Shown one piece after another: positions 1 through 8,600 of a DNA stretch of 64,000 nucleotides. This DNA is from Shewanella sp. ANA-3. GTDB taxonomy: Bacteria > Pseudomonadota > Gammaproteobacteria > Enterobacterales > Shewanellaceae. A program made the position numbers and the translations under genes. Positions within the stretch are counted from its first letter, which is position 1; each line of letters opens with the position of its first letter. The stretch lies in the NCBI RefSeq assembly GCF_000203935.1, contig NC_008577.1, positions 186,001-250,000 of the forward strand. Reading direction: 5' to 3'. The notes below the pieces were generated by a model. The model saw only the letters and a program-made list of their open reading frames with translations, was not told the DNA's origin and did no database searches.

Positions 1-292
1 ATGGCATGCTGTCTTGGCGCAGCTGAATACGGTCAACTAAGTTACGGTGAAGCCCCATAATGTCGAGTTGTAACTCGGATTGCCAATAATCGAGGCAATA
101 CCAGTCGAGCGTGCCCGCGACTCTGCCGTAGGCTTCTTCTACCAGTTGTTGTGCCTGGCTCTGGCTTAATCCCCGTTGCTTGCTCAGCTCCTGCGGTACC
201 AGACTCAACCAAAAATGGTTATCAAAGTGCAGGTCGAGCAGGGTGCCATCCATATCGAGCAGTACAGTATCAATCTTCTTCCAGTCAAACAT
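1..292 (-). CDS. yrfG: YrfG-like HAD nucleotidase (5' part only)
   Basis: The reverse strand reads from an ATG at 292 to the window edge without a stop (97 complete codons), so the C-terminal part lies outside the window. The N-terminus carries the HAD motif I, DMDGTLLDL, with the two catalytic aspartates, preceded by a hydrophobic beta strand (IDTVLL). AGGA lies about 6 bases upstream of the ATG. The following sequence (HFDNHFWLSLVPQ) resembles the GMP/IMP 5'-nucleotidase YrfG/GpmB-like family, which dephosphorylates purine monophosphates in the cytoplasm. It is divergent from the oxygenase gene at 398. Family membership in the HAD superfamily is sure; the YrfG subfamily is likely. Confidence 0.75.
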   Translation of the reverse strand, partial: MFDWKKIDTVLLDMDGTLLDLHFDNHFWLSLVPQELSKQRGLSQSQAQQLVEEAYGRVAGTLDWYCLDYWQSELQLDIMGLHRNLVDRIQLRQDSMP

Positions 293-345
293 GGGATGTC
301 CTGTGTGGTTCACTCGGCTCAGAATGAGGTTTACATTAGCCTATC

Positions 346-373
346 TTGTCAGCATGACACTTTGTGCTAGGCT
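346..373 (+). promoter_or_regulatory. Candidate sigma-70 promoter of the modification cluster
   Basis: TTGTCA (346-351), a 16-base spacer and TAGGCT (368-373) lie just before the first gene of the cluster. The -10 box is poor, so this is a weak call. If used, the transcript would start about 20 bases before the ATG at 398, or the ATG at 413 would be the real start. Confidence 0.25.
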
Positions 374-397
374 TGATTAATTCGTTTTTGTCTAAAA

Positions 398-1012
398 ATG
401 AGACACTTGGATATGGATATCTGCTCATTTGCCTTACTTACCCAAGCCCCGAATATCACTAGTTTACAGCAAGAACTCACTTCTTTGTTGCAGCATGAGT
501 GGTTGCCGCACATAAACCAGCGGGATTATCACGCGGGCTCGCAGGGTGGTTGGGATGTGTTGGCCCTACGCTGCGCCGAGGAATATCGAGTCGCGCACCC
601 TATTTTGCAGGCCTTTTCAATTAGTGCCGCAACAGATTGGGATAACTTGCCCTCATTAGAATCGAGCCCCGTGCTGCTGCAGTTTATTCAATCCCTTGCT
701 TGCTCGGTTAAATCGGTACGCTTAATGCGTTTACACGCTGGTGCTGAAATCAAACCCCATAGGGATCAAGGCTTATCCCTAGAGCAAGGCGAAGCAAGAT
801 TGCATCTTCCCATTCAAACCCACGCCCAACTGCATTTTTATGTGGACGATAAGCGTGTGCCTATGCAGGCGGGGGAGCTGTGGTATATCAATGCCGACCA
901 AACCCATTGGGTCGCGAACAAAGGTGTGGAGGCCAGAATCAATTTGGTGATCGACTGTGAAGTCAACTCGTGGTTAAAGGAGCTTATCCATGATGCCAAG
1001 ATCAAAGCCTGA
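398..1012 (+). CDS. Aspartyl/asparaginyl beta-hydroxylase-like 2OG-Fe(II) oxygenase
   Basis: This 204-residue protein has the layout of the aspartyl/asparaginyl beta-hydroxylase family: an Fe(II)-binding H-x-D pair in KPHRDQG (H121, D123), a distal histidine in QTHWVAN (H170) and a 2-oxoglutarate-binding arginine in EARINLVID (R180). Family members hydroxylate Asp/Asn side chains in proteins or act on small molecules; the substrate here is unknown. No signal peptide is seen, so it should act in the cytoplasm. No good ribosome-binding site precedes the ATG at 398; ATG 413 (MDICSF) is an alternative. The 3' end overlaps the next gene by 23 bases, which points to translational coupling and one operon with the methyltransferase/PhyH, sulfotransferase and GNAT genes. 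Confidence 0.8.
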   Translation: MRHLDMDICSFALLTQAPNITSLQQELTSLLQHEWLPHINQRDYHAGSQGGWDVLALRCAEEYRVAHPILQAFSISAATDWDNLPSLESSPVLLQFIQSLACSVKSVRLMRLHAGAEIKPHRDQGLSLEQGEARLHLPIQTHAQLHFYVDDKRVPMQAGELWYINADQTHWVANKGVEARINLVIDCEVNSWLKELIHDAKIKA

Positions 1013-3002
1013 TGCAGGGCAGCGCGAGGCGCTTTTGAGATTAAAGCTGTTTGCACAGGCGCTACTGCAATCTCACTCTGCGGGGGAGGCTAAGCGGCTT
1101 ATCGATCCAATGCTGGCGCAGTTATGCCAATTGACAGGGTTGGAGCTGCACCCGGCGTTGTTTCTCGATACTGAGGCCAGCATGACCCCTTTTGGCAAGG
1201 CGGTATCTCCAACAACTGCGGCGCAATGTGCAGAAGATCCCGAGCGTAGCAGAGTGTTTATTCAGGGAATTCATCAAGCGATACAGGACAAACTTAAAGC
1301 TAACTCGAACCAACCAGTGCACATACTCTATGCCGGAACCGGGCCTTTTGCTTGGTTAATTTTGGCCCTATTACCGCTATTTACGGCTAAGCAAGTGCGA
1401 GTAACCATACTCGACATTCATCGAGCGTCATTGGAGAGTGTGGAAAAGCTACTGGCATATTTCGATGTAGCGGATCGTGTCGATGCGCTTATCTGTGCTG
1501 ACGCTACGCTTTGGCGGCCAGCATCAACACAAGCCTTTGATCTAATTATTTCTGAAACCATGAAACACCTGCTGCAACAGGAACCGCAGGTACAGATTTT
1601 TAGCCATCTACAGCATTTTTTAGCAGAGGATGGATGTTTGATCCCCGAGTCGATTGAGTTGGATGCGTGGCTCGAGCTAAAAGAGCAGCCGCCAATATAT
1701 TTGGGCCCTTTATTCTGTCTCGATTTAGCCCATGCCCGCTTGCTCGCTCAAGGTGACAGAAGTGGGTTAGCGGGGAGCTTATTGTTACCCGATTATGATC
1801 CTCAACCCATAAACCTAAAATTGACGACAAAAATCAGGGTCTATGGCGAACACCAATTACTTGAAAATCAATCACAATTAACCCTATCTCAATATAAAAA
1901 ATCCCTGTGGCTTAAACCACTGAGTCGAGTGGACTTTAGCTACGAGCTGGGAACCTATCCCGATTTTATCTTCCAATATCAGCAGCAGAAATTGCCACTT
2001 GTTGGCAGTGAGGATTTGAGTTGTTTGGGGATTTATCACTTGCAGCGACTATGGCAAAAAATTCAGTTGCAAAAGCGTGGACAGGTCAATGAGGTTACTG
2101 AGAGAGAATGGAACCTAGATAAAGCGCTGCTGGATTTGTGCGGCATTGGATTAGAGCCTGGGATGAAGGCGCTCTATCAATATGATACACAGGCTGATTT
2201 TATCGCCTTCGTTCAAAGGCAAACTCAGCTGACTACAGCGGATATCGTTGGCATCAATCAGCGATTGCGTGCCTTATCCCAAGCTGAGCCAGAAAGCGGC
2301 AATACAGAGCTAGCTTATGGTGCAGCTTTACCTCAAGTGCTTACCGACGCCCAACTCTCCTCTTGGCAACGGGAAGGTTATATAGTCATCCCGCAAGTGT
2401 TGTCAAAAGCGCAATGTGCGGCGAGTCGAGCCGTGATTTGGCAGCAGCTTGGCGCGAATGAAAATGATCCATCAACTTGGTACCAGTCCCATGAGTTGAT
2501 GCAGAAAATCATGCTGCAGTTATTTCGTCATCCCATCCTCGATGCCAATCGGCAAACACCGCTAATCCGCCAAGTCTTTGAACAATTATGGCAGCGTACC
2601 GATTTAGTGATGACAACTGATAGAGTGAGTTTTAATCCTCCTGAAACGCCCACTTGGCAGTTTCCTGGCCCCAATATGCATTGGGACATGCCACTGCAAC
2701 TACCTGTGCCATTTGGGACTCAAGGATTGATTTATCTGACAGATACCCCTGCCGAGCAGGGGGCATTTTGTTGTGTTCCCGGCTTTCACCTCAAAATAGA
2801 AACCTGGCTACAGGAACGAAACAAGACTGATATTGAGTTGCAGCAACAGCGTTGGGAGGAGTGGTCCATTAAACCCATTGCGGCAAATGCAGGGGATTTA
2901 ATTATTTGGCACCATGCATTGCCCCATGGACCGACGCCAAATCGAGGCCTGTTACCCCGCATGGTGCAGTACATTAACTTCTACCCAATGGCTAGCCAAT
3001 GA
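990..3002 (+). CDS. Fusion: SAM methyltransferase + phytanoyl-CoA dioxygenase-like domain
   Basis: This 670-residue protein has two enzyme domains. The N-terminal half has a Rossmann-type SAM-binding site around residue 115 (YAGTGPFAWL, then an acidic strand end DIHRASLE), as in class I methyltransferases, with some likeness to the protein arginine methyltransferase fold. The C-terminal part from about residue 455 (REGYIVIPQVLSKAQ) is PhyH-like, with the iron site H564-x-D566 in NMHWDMP and a distal histidine H646 in LPHGPTPN, followed by an arginine for 2-oxoglutarate. AAAGGAG lies 7 bases before the ATG at 990, inside the preceding gene. The stop overlaps the next start (ATGA). Two modifying activities in one chain, next to a hydroxylase and a sulfotransferase, suggest sequential tailoring of one substrate. 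The domain assignments are firm; the substrate is unknown. Confidence 0.8.
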   Translation: MMPRSKPDAGQREALLRLKLFAQALLQSHSAGEAKRLIDPMLAQLCQLTGLELHPALFLDTEASMTPFGKAVSPTTAAQCAEDPERSRVFIQGIHQAIQDKLKANSNQPVHILYAGTGPFAWLILALLPLFTAKQVRVTILDIHRASLESVEKLLAYFDVADRVDALICADATLWRPASTQAFDLIISETMKHLLQQEPQVQIFSHLQHFLAEDGCLIPESIELDAWLELKEQPPIYLGPLFCLDLAHARLLAQGDRSGLAGSLLLPDYDPQPINLKLTTKIRVYGEHQLLENQSQLTLSQYKKSLWLKPLSRVDFSYELGTYPDFIFQYQQQKLPLVGSEDLSCLGIYHLQRLWQKIQLQKRGQVNEVTEREWNLDKALLDLCGIGLEPGMKALYQYDTQADFIAFVQRQTQLTTADIVGINQRLRALSQAEPESGNTELAYGAALPQVLTDAQLSSWQREGYIVIPQVLSKAQCAASRAVIWQQLGANENDPSTWYQSHELMQKIMLQLFRHPILDANRQTPLIRQVFEQLWQRTDLVMTTDRVSFNPPETPTWQFPGPNMHWDMPLQLPVPFGTQGLIYLTDTPAEQGAFCCVPGFHLKIETWLQERNKTDIELQQQRWEEWSIKPIAANAGDLIIWHHALPHGPTPNRGLLPRMVQYINFYPMASQ

Positions 3003-4165
3003 TTGATATTCATGAACAGCAGCAACGCTATTGGCAATTGCTGCATCAGCCTGAATCATTGTTTTTACTGCATCAAGCGCAGGATGTTGAGCATTTTATT
3101 ACTTTGATGGCCGACTTCCTCAATTGGCCCGAGCTAAATTTAGAGCAGATGCTGGCATTTATTGCCTTGCAGCAACAAGGCTTCATTCCGGATTTAGCAC
3201 GCTTTAGCCAAGTTTGGTTTCCTTCTCGTTATCATGCTCAAACCAAAACAACCAGTTGGGTTCCTGTCTTTCAGCGGTTATCAAAGCCTTTCTTGGAGGA
3301 CGATATCTGCGATGCTCGCCGTGGTTTACTGGCCAGTTTTATCCAACCTCAAACCTTGCTCGAACCCTTACTATCCCAACGCGAAAGTCTGCCTTCGATC
3401 AATCCGAATTTGATGATTTTCCATTGGTCCCGTTGTGGGTCAACACTGGTTTCTAGCAGTTTTTCCCTACTCAAAACGTGCCGAGTGTTATCCGAATCTA
3501 TGCTCTGCAGCGATGTGATGCACCATGATGCTTGGCCTTCGAGCTTAATACCGCAGCTGGTGGATTTATGTTTAAGGCTACAAGGGCGGTTGAGGCCTGA
3601 TGAGTGTGAGCTAGTGATCAAGTGGAATGCGTGGGATTTAGCTTGTTGGCCCATGTTGCTAGAACTCTATCCTGATAGTCGAGTGCTATGTCTGATGCGC
3701 CATCCCAGAGATATTTTGGCTTCGCATCAACGAGAGGCTGGGATGCATATGGCGGGACGGGTGAAGGCTGTATTCCCCTATTCATTGCCGCTTAGTGAAA
3801 ACACGCATGGTGAGCTTAGTTTAGACGTATTTCGAATGGGTGTGTTACATGGTTTTACCCAGCAAACCGCTGCACTTTATCAATCAAGTCGTTGCATCTT
3901 AATGGATTATCAACAATTAAATGCACTTAAACCCAGCATACTTTCGGCCATTCTAGACTGGCCGTTAGCTGAAGAAGATATCGAGCACTGGCAACACCAC
4001 TGGCGCTTTGATGTTAAGCGGCAAGGGCAATTGTTTGTGCCCATGGTACCCGCGCAATCTACCCTATTAAATGAATCACAAACTATCTCATGGCAGCTGT
4101 TATTGAATGCTTATGAGCAACTGTTGCAACCTTTAGCTCGAGAAAAAAACCATGATGCTAGCTGA
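2999..4165 (+). CDS. Sulfotransferase family protein
   Basis: This 388-residue protein carries a P-loop-like PAPS-binding motif, FHWSRCGSTLVSS (about residues 139-151, the 5'-phosphosulfate loop), and a second element, LMRHPRDILASH (about residues 230-241), matching the 3'-phosphate-binding motif of sulfotransferases. Such enzymes move sulfate from PAPS to hydroxyl or amino groups. No signal peptide is visible. It starts inside the stop of the preceding fusion gene (ATGA, 4-base overlap) and overlaps the next GNAT gene by 14 bases, so the set is co-translated. A hydroxylase next to a sulfotransferase fits hydroxylation followed by sulfation, but that order is inference. The about 130-residue N-terminal region before the P-loop is not recognised. 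Confidence 0.75.
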   Translation: MIDIHEQQQRYWQLLHQPESLFLLHQAQDVEHFITLMADFLNWPELNLEQMLAFIALQQQGFIPDLARFSQVWFPSRYHAQTKTTSWVPVFQRLSKPFLEDDICDARRGLLASFIQPQTLLEPLLSQRESLPSINPNLMIFHWSRCGSTLVSSSFSLLKTCRVLSESMLCSDVMHHDAWPSSLIPQLVDLCLRLQGRLRPDECELVIKWNAWDLACWPMLLELYPDSRVLCLMRHPRDILASHQREAGMHMAGRVKAVFPYSLPLSENTHGELSLDVFRMGVLHGFTQQTAALYQSSRCILMDYQQLNALKPSILSAILDWPLAEEDIEHWQHHWRFDVKRQGQLFVPMVPAQSTLLNESQTISWQLLLNAYEQLLQPLAREKNHDAS

Positions 4166-4640
4166 GTTAAATCCATTAACTGGCTTGAGTATTAAGCCTG
4201 CTAACGCAAACGATAACCTATTTATGGCCGAGCTTTTTTATTCGACTAAAACCTTCTTCTATGAGCTTGGTTTACCCCTTGATATCGCACAGAACATGTT
4301 GGAGCAACAATATCGGCTGCAACAAGTCTCCTATCGGGAACAATATCCACATGCCATCAGCTACATTTTGTTTTATCAGCAACAAGCGGTCGGCAAACTG
4401 ATGCTCGATCTTAATGAGCATAGGGTTCATCTTGTTGATTTTATTATTACGCCAAGCATGCGAGGCCGCGGTTTAGGCTCTGCGGTATTGGAGGCGGTTA
4501 AGCTTGAGGCGAGCCAACGTCAGTTGCCTGTTCATTTATCAGTAGAGAGTGAAAATACTCAAGCTAAATCACTCTATTTACGGCATGGATTTCAGTTTCA
4601 AAGCAGTTCCGAAACCTATGAGTCAATGCAGTGGCCTTAA
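4152..4640 (+). CDS. GNAT family N-acetyltransferase
   Basis: This is a 162-residue single-domain GNAT. Motif A with the acetyl-CoA pyrophosphate loop is visible as MRGRGLGSAVLEA (about residues 95-107), preceded by the beta strand VHLVDFIITPS and followed by the typical end VESENTQAKSLYLRHGF. Two ATG codons stand in tandem at 4152 and 4155; the 14-base overlap with the sulfotransferase gene indicates translational coupling. It is the last gene of the overlapped run; 234 bases then separate it from the collar gene. The acceptor is unknown. Context suggests a further decorating step on the same substrate, or self-resistance, but neither is shown by sequence. Confidence 0.8.
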   Translation: MMLAELNPLTGLSIKPANANDNLFMAELFYSTKTFFYELGLPLDIAQNMLEQQYRLQQVSYREQYPHAISYILFYQQQAVGKLMLDLNEHRVHLVDFIITPSMRGRGLGSAVLEAVKLEASQRQLPVHLSVESENTQAKSLYLRHGFQFQSSSETYESMQWP

Positions 4641-4874
4641 ACGTCGGCTGATAATTTACACAAAATTATTTCTGCTTAATTGTGTTTGCCGATTTTTCAG
4701 ATATGTTTAGTTGTAACTAAGCTGTTTTAATTGTGTTGCATAATACCCTCCCCAATGTGTGATGCGGATGATGTTGTAATCAGCAGAAGGAACTCGCTGT
4801 CGATTAATTGTCGTGAGTAATTAAACCATTAAAAGACGTTACATAGACAAAATCGTTATTTAAGGAGAAATACA

Positions 4875-5510
4875 ATGGCAGATCCATTTATTGGAGAAAT
4901 CCGCATGTTCGCTGGTACTTTCGCTCCGCGTGGCTGGGCGCTTTGCAATGGACAGTTACTGGCCATTTCCACCTACACCGCGCTCTTCTCTCTTCTGGGT
5001 ACAAACTATGGTGGCAATGGCACCACAACCTTTGGATTGCCTAATCTGCAAAGTCGTACTCCTGTGGGTACTGGAACTGGGGGAGGTTTGACAACAGTTG
5101 TTCTCGGGCAGAGCTCGGGTGCTGAGAACATCAATCTCACAACCAATCAGCTACCTATTCATACACCAACAGCTACTTTCACTGGCAATGCAAGTAGTGT
5201 GGCAGCAACTGTTGATGTTGCTACCACTACGGCCACTGCAATGGTTCCTCCGGCAACGGGCGCAACTACCTACCTCTCTGCTACGACAGCTAAGGCGGGG
5301 CCTGCAAATGTTGCGTTTAATGGGTTGTTTACTGGTACGGCGCCAGACTCTACAAAGGCCAGCCTCGGTGGAGTGCAGGGTAGCGTAACACCTACAGGCA
5401 CAGTAACCGTTGGTCCTGTCGGCGGGGGGCTGCCTGTCGGAATTCGCAATCCCTATCTGGGAATGAATTTTATTATCGCGTTGGAGGGTATTTATCCGTC
5501 GCGTAATTAA
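4875..5510 (+). CDS. Phage tail collar domain protein (MdpB-like)
   Basis: This 211-residue protein begins with the tail collar domain as found in 'microcystin-dependent protein' homologues: GEIRMFAGTFAPRGWALCNGQ, then LLGTNYGGNG and TFGLPNLQSRTPVGTG (residues 5-67). The middle (about 95-180) is very rich in Thr, Ala, Ser, Gly and Val with no charged stretch, and the end, NPYLGMNFIIALEGIYPSRN, is a typical terminal strand. There is no signal peptide. AAGGAG lies 6 bases upstream of the ATG. No other phage structural gene is nearby, so this is a stand-alone collar protein, not a prophage remnant. Its Thr/Asn-rich surface and the adjacent hydroxylase, sulfotransferase, methyltransferase and GNAT genes make it the best guess for the modified substrate. 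An imperfect hairpin (5542-5576) follows and may end the transcript. Confidence 0.85.
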   Translation: MADPFIGEIRMFAGTFAPRGWALCNGQLLAISTYTALFSLLGTNYGGNGTTTFGLPNLQSRTPVGTGTGGGLTTVVLGQSSGAENINLTTNQLPIHTPTATFTGNASSVAATVDVATTTATAMVPPATGATTYLSATTAKAGPANVAFNGLFTGTAPDSTKASLGGVQGSVTPTGTVTVGPVGGGLPVGIRNPYLGMNFIIALEGIYPSRN

Positions 5511-5629
5511 CGGCGGATAATTGCTATTAAAATATCTTAGTAATCTAGAGAGGAAAACCTTCTGGAGTACTAGATTTTAGCTTCTTGAATTAAATCAAAT
5601 TCCTCGTGCACAGCTTTAAGGAACTTAGT

Positions 5630-8600
5630 ATGTCACGCTGCAAAACAGGTTATCCCGATGACCGATATCAAACTTCTGCTTGTAGATTTGTCATAATAAA
5701 TACGGGCATTAAGTGGATCGCTCGGCTGTGTTTTGCAGCAGTCGCATTACTCAGTATAAATGGCTATGCAGCCTCAATTCCTTCCAATGTCACTATAGAC
5801 TTTAATTCTTCTGGTTTTATTGAGAGTGCAGATCATGGATCAAATGTTTTTACACAGGGTGACTTTAAAATAACTTACAGCGCCGCTAACTGGTTTCAGG
5901 ATACGGATGATGGTCAGAGTAATTCTGCCGGGGTATTTGCAGGTATGTATTCTGGAGTTGAAACAATTACTGTCGAAACCACCTCGGGCAATGAATTTGA
6001 CTTCGTTAGTTTTTACATCAATGCATTTGGTGGTGGTTTTGCCTCGGTTGAGGGCTTTAGAGACGGATCATCTGTGGGGACTCAAAGTACTGGGTCAGGA
6101 TTTGGTCAGGCTAATGGCTCATTTACTGTAACGTTAAACAACAATCCCTTTGATAATGTTGACAAGGTAGTTATTACTTCAAATAGCGGCGGTTATTTTG
6201 ATATATTTGATAGCTTCGTATTTAATACGGTTCCTGATATCACCCCTCCCACTGTCAGCTCTGTTAATTCCAGTACTGCAAATGGCACCTACAAATTAGG
6301 TGATGTTATAACTGTTCAAGTCAACTTCAGTGAAAATGTGAACGTGACTGGCACTCCGCAGTTGACGTTGGAGACAGGCTCGACAGACCGCACAATCAAT
6401 TACACTAGTGGCACGGGTACAAGCACACTCAATTTTAGCTATACGGTGCAGGCAGGCGATACCAGTGCTGATCTGGACTATGTAACTACCAACTCACTTA
6501 CGCTCAATGGTGGCACCATCAGAGATGCGGCAAGTAATAATGCAACTCTGACTCTAGCTTCACCCGGCGCGGCCAACTCTCTGGGAGTAAATAAAGCCCT
6601 GGTGATTGATGGTGTTGTGCCCACAGTGGCCTCGGCCAATTCCAGTACAGCCAATGGCACTTATAAAGTGGGCGATAACATCAGTATTCAAGTTAACTTT
6701 AGTGAAGTGGTGAATGTCACTGGTACGCCGCAATTAACCCTTGAAACAGGCACAACAGATCGAACGATTAATTATGCGAGCGGTAGCGGTTCAAGCACAC
6801 TTACGTTTAGCTACACCATCCAGTCTGGTGATAACTCTTCCGATCTGGATTATGTCGCAACCACCTCATTGTCGTTAAATGGCGGTACCATTCGCGATGC
6901 GGCTACCAACAACGCAACCCTGACGCTGGCTTCACCCGGAACGGCTAATTCATTAGGCGCTAACAAAGCCTTGGTGGTGGATGGTGTCGTGCCCTCTGTG
7001 ACCAGTACTGCCCCAAGTGGTGGAGCAGTATCCACTGATACCAGTGTTGATTTCACCGTGAACTTCAGTGAGTCTGTCAGCAATATTTCCACTGACGATT
7101 TCGCTTTGGGAACTACGGGTAGTGCAACAGGCACGATTGCTAGTGTATCTGCTGGTTCGGGCTCCAGTGTGACAGTGACGGTGAGTGGTATTACTGGCAA
7201 TGGCACGATAAAGCTCAACCTGAATGGTTCCACCAATATTTCTGATCCGGCTGGCAATGCTGGCCCAGCAGCTTATACCAGTGGCACGCCCCATACGGTA
7301 GCCATTCCAACTGCACCGGATGCACCCACCATAGGGGTTGCAACAGCGGGTGATGGACAGGTTTCCGTCGCCTTTACTGCACCGTCCAATAACGGCGGCT
7401 CGGCGATTACTGGTTACACCGTGACATCCAGCCCTGATGGTATTACTGCTGGTGGTAATGGATTTACGTCTTCTCCGATAACAGTAACTGGCCTGACAAA
7501 CGGCACCGCCTATACCTTTACGGTAACTGCGACCAATGCCATAGGCACCAGTGCAGCCTCCGCTACCTCTGGTTCCTCGACTCCGATGACTGATCAGACT
7601 ATTACCTTTGCAAATCCCGGTGCACAGAACTTTGGTAGCAGTCCAACCCTGAGCGCAACTTCCACGTCGGGGTTAACCGTCAGTTTTAGTTCATCGACTA
7701 CCGGGGTTTGTACGGTCAATAGCACAACATTGACATTTGTTACTGCTGGCTCTTGTACCATTGATGCTGATCAAGTCGGTGATGGCTCTACCCATGCGGC
7801 AACCACTGTCAGCAGAACCTTTACAGTAAATGCTGTGGTGCCTGGAGCTCCAACGATTGGCACTGCCACCGCTGGGGATACTCAGGCATCGATTAGCTTT
7901 ATTGCACCCGCAAGTTTTGGCGGTGCTGCAATTACTGGCTATACAGCCACTGCCAACCCTGGCGGTGCTACTGGGACTGGTGCTGGCTCACCCATTACGG
8001 TTACTGGCCTGACAAATGGCGTGTCTTATACCTTTACGGTCACTGCGACCAACTCGGCGGGAACAGGTTCTGCCTCGGCTGCATCCAATTCCATTACGCC
8101 AGCGTCACCGCAAACTATTACCTTTGCTAACCCTGGCGCGCAAAGTTTTGGTACTTCGCCGATGTTGACAGCAACAGCTGATTCCGGTTTGACTGTCGCC
8201 TTTACTTCATCCACTACCAGTGTTTGTACGGTCAATAGCACAACATTGACATTTGTGACTGCTGGCTCCTGCACTATTAATGCGGACCAGCCTGGCAATT
8301 CTGCCTATCTACCTGCTCATCAAGTATCCCGGACCTTTACGGTTAATCCTGCCTTGCCTGGAGCGCCTACCAGTGTTGCTGCTATAGCTGGGGATACCCA
8401 GGCTAGTGTGTCCTTTACGGATCCTGTTAATACAGGTGGAACTTCCATTACCGGATATACTGTTAGTGTCAGTCCGCCTGATGTATTGCCAGTGAATGGG
8501 GTAGGTTCCCCTATTGTCGTGAATGGTTTAACCAATGGTCAGGCCTATACTTTTACTGTAAGGGCTGATAATGCGGCAGGTACTGGCCCAGCGTCAGTTG

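Noticed and set aside
4875..5510. Tail collar gene as evidence of a prophage
   Set aside because: No capsid, tail tube, terminase, lysis or integrase gene is near, and no attachment repeats were seen; stand-alone collar proteins are known outside phages.
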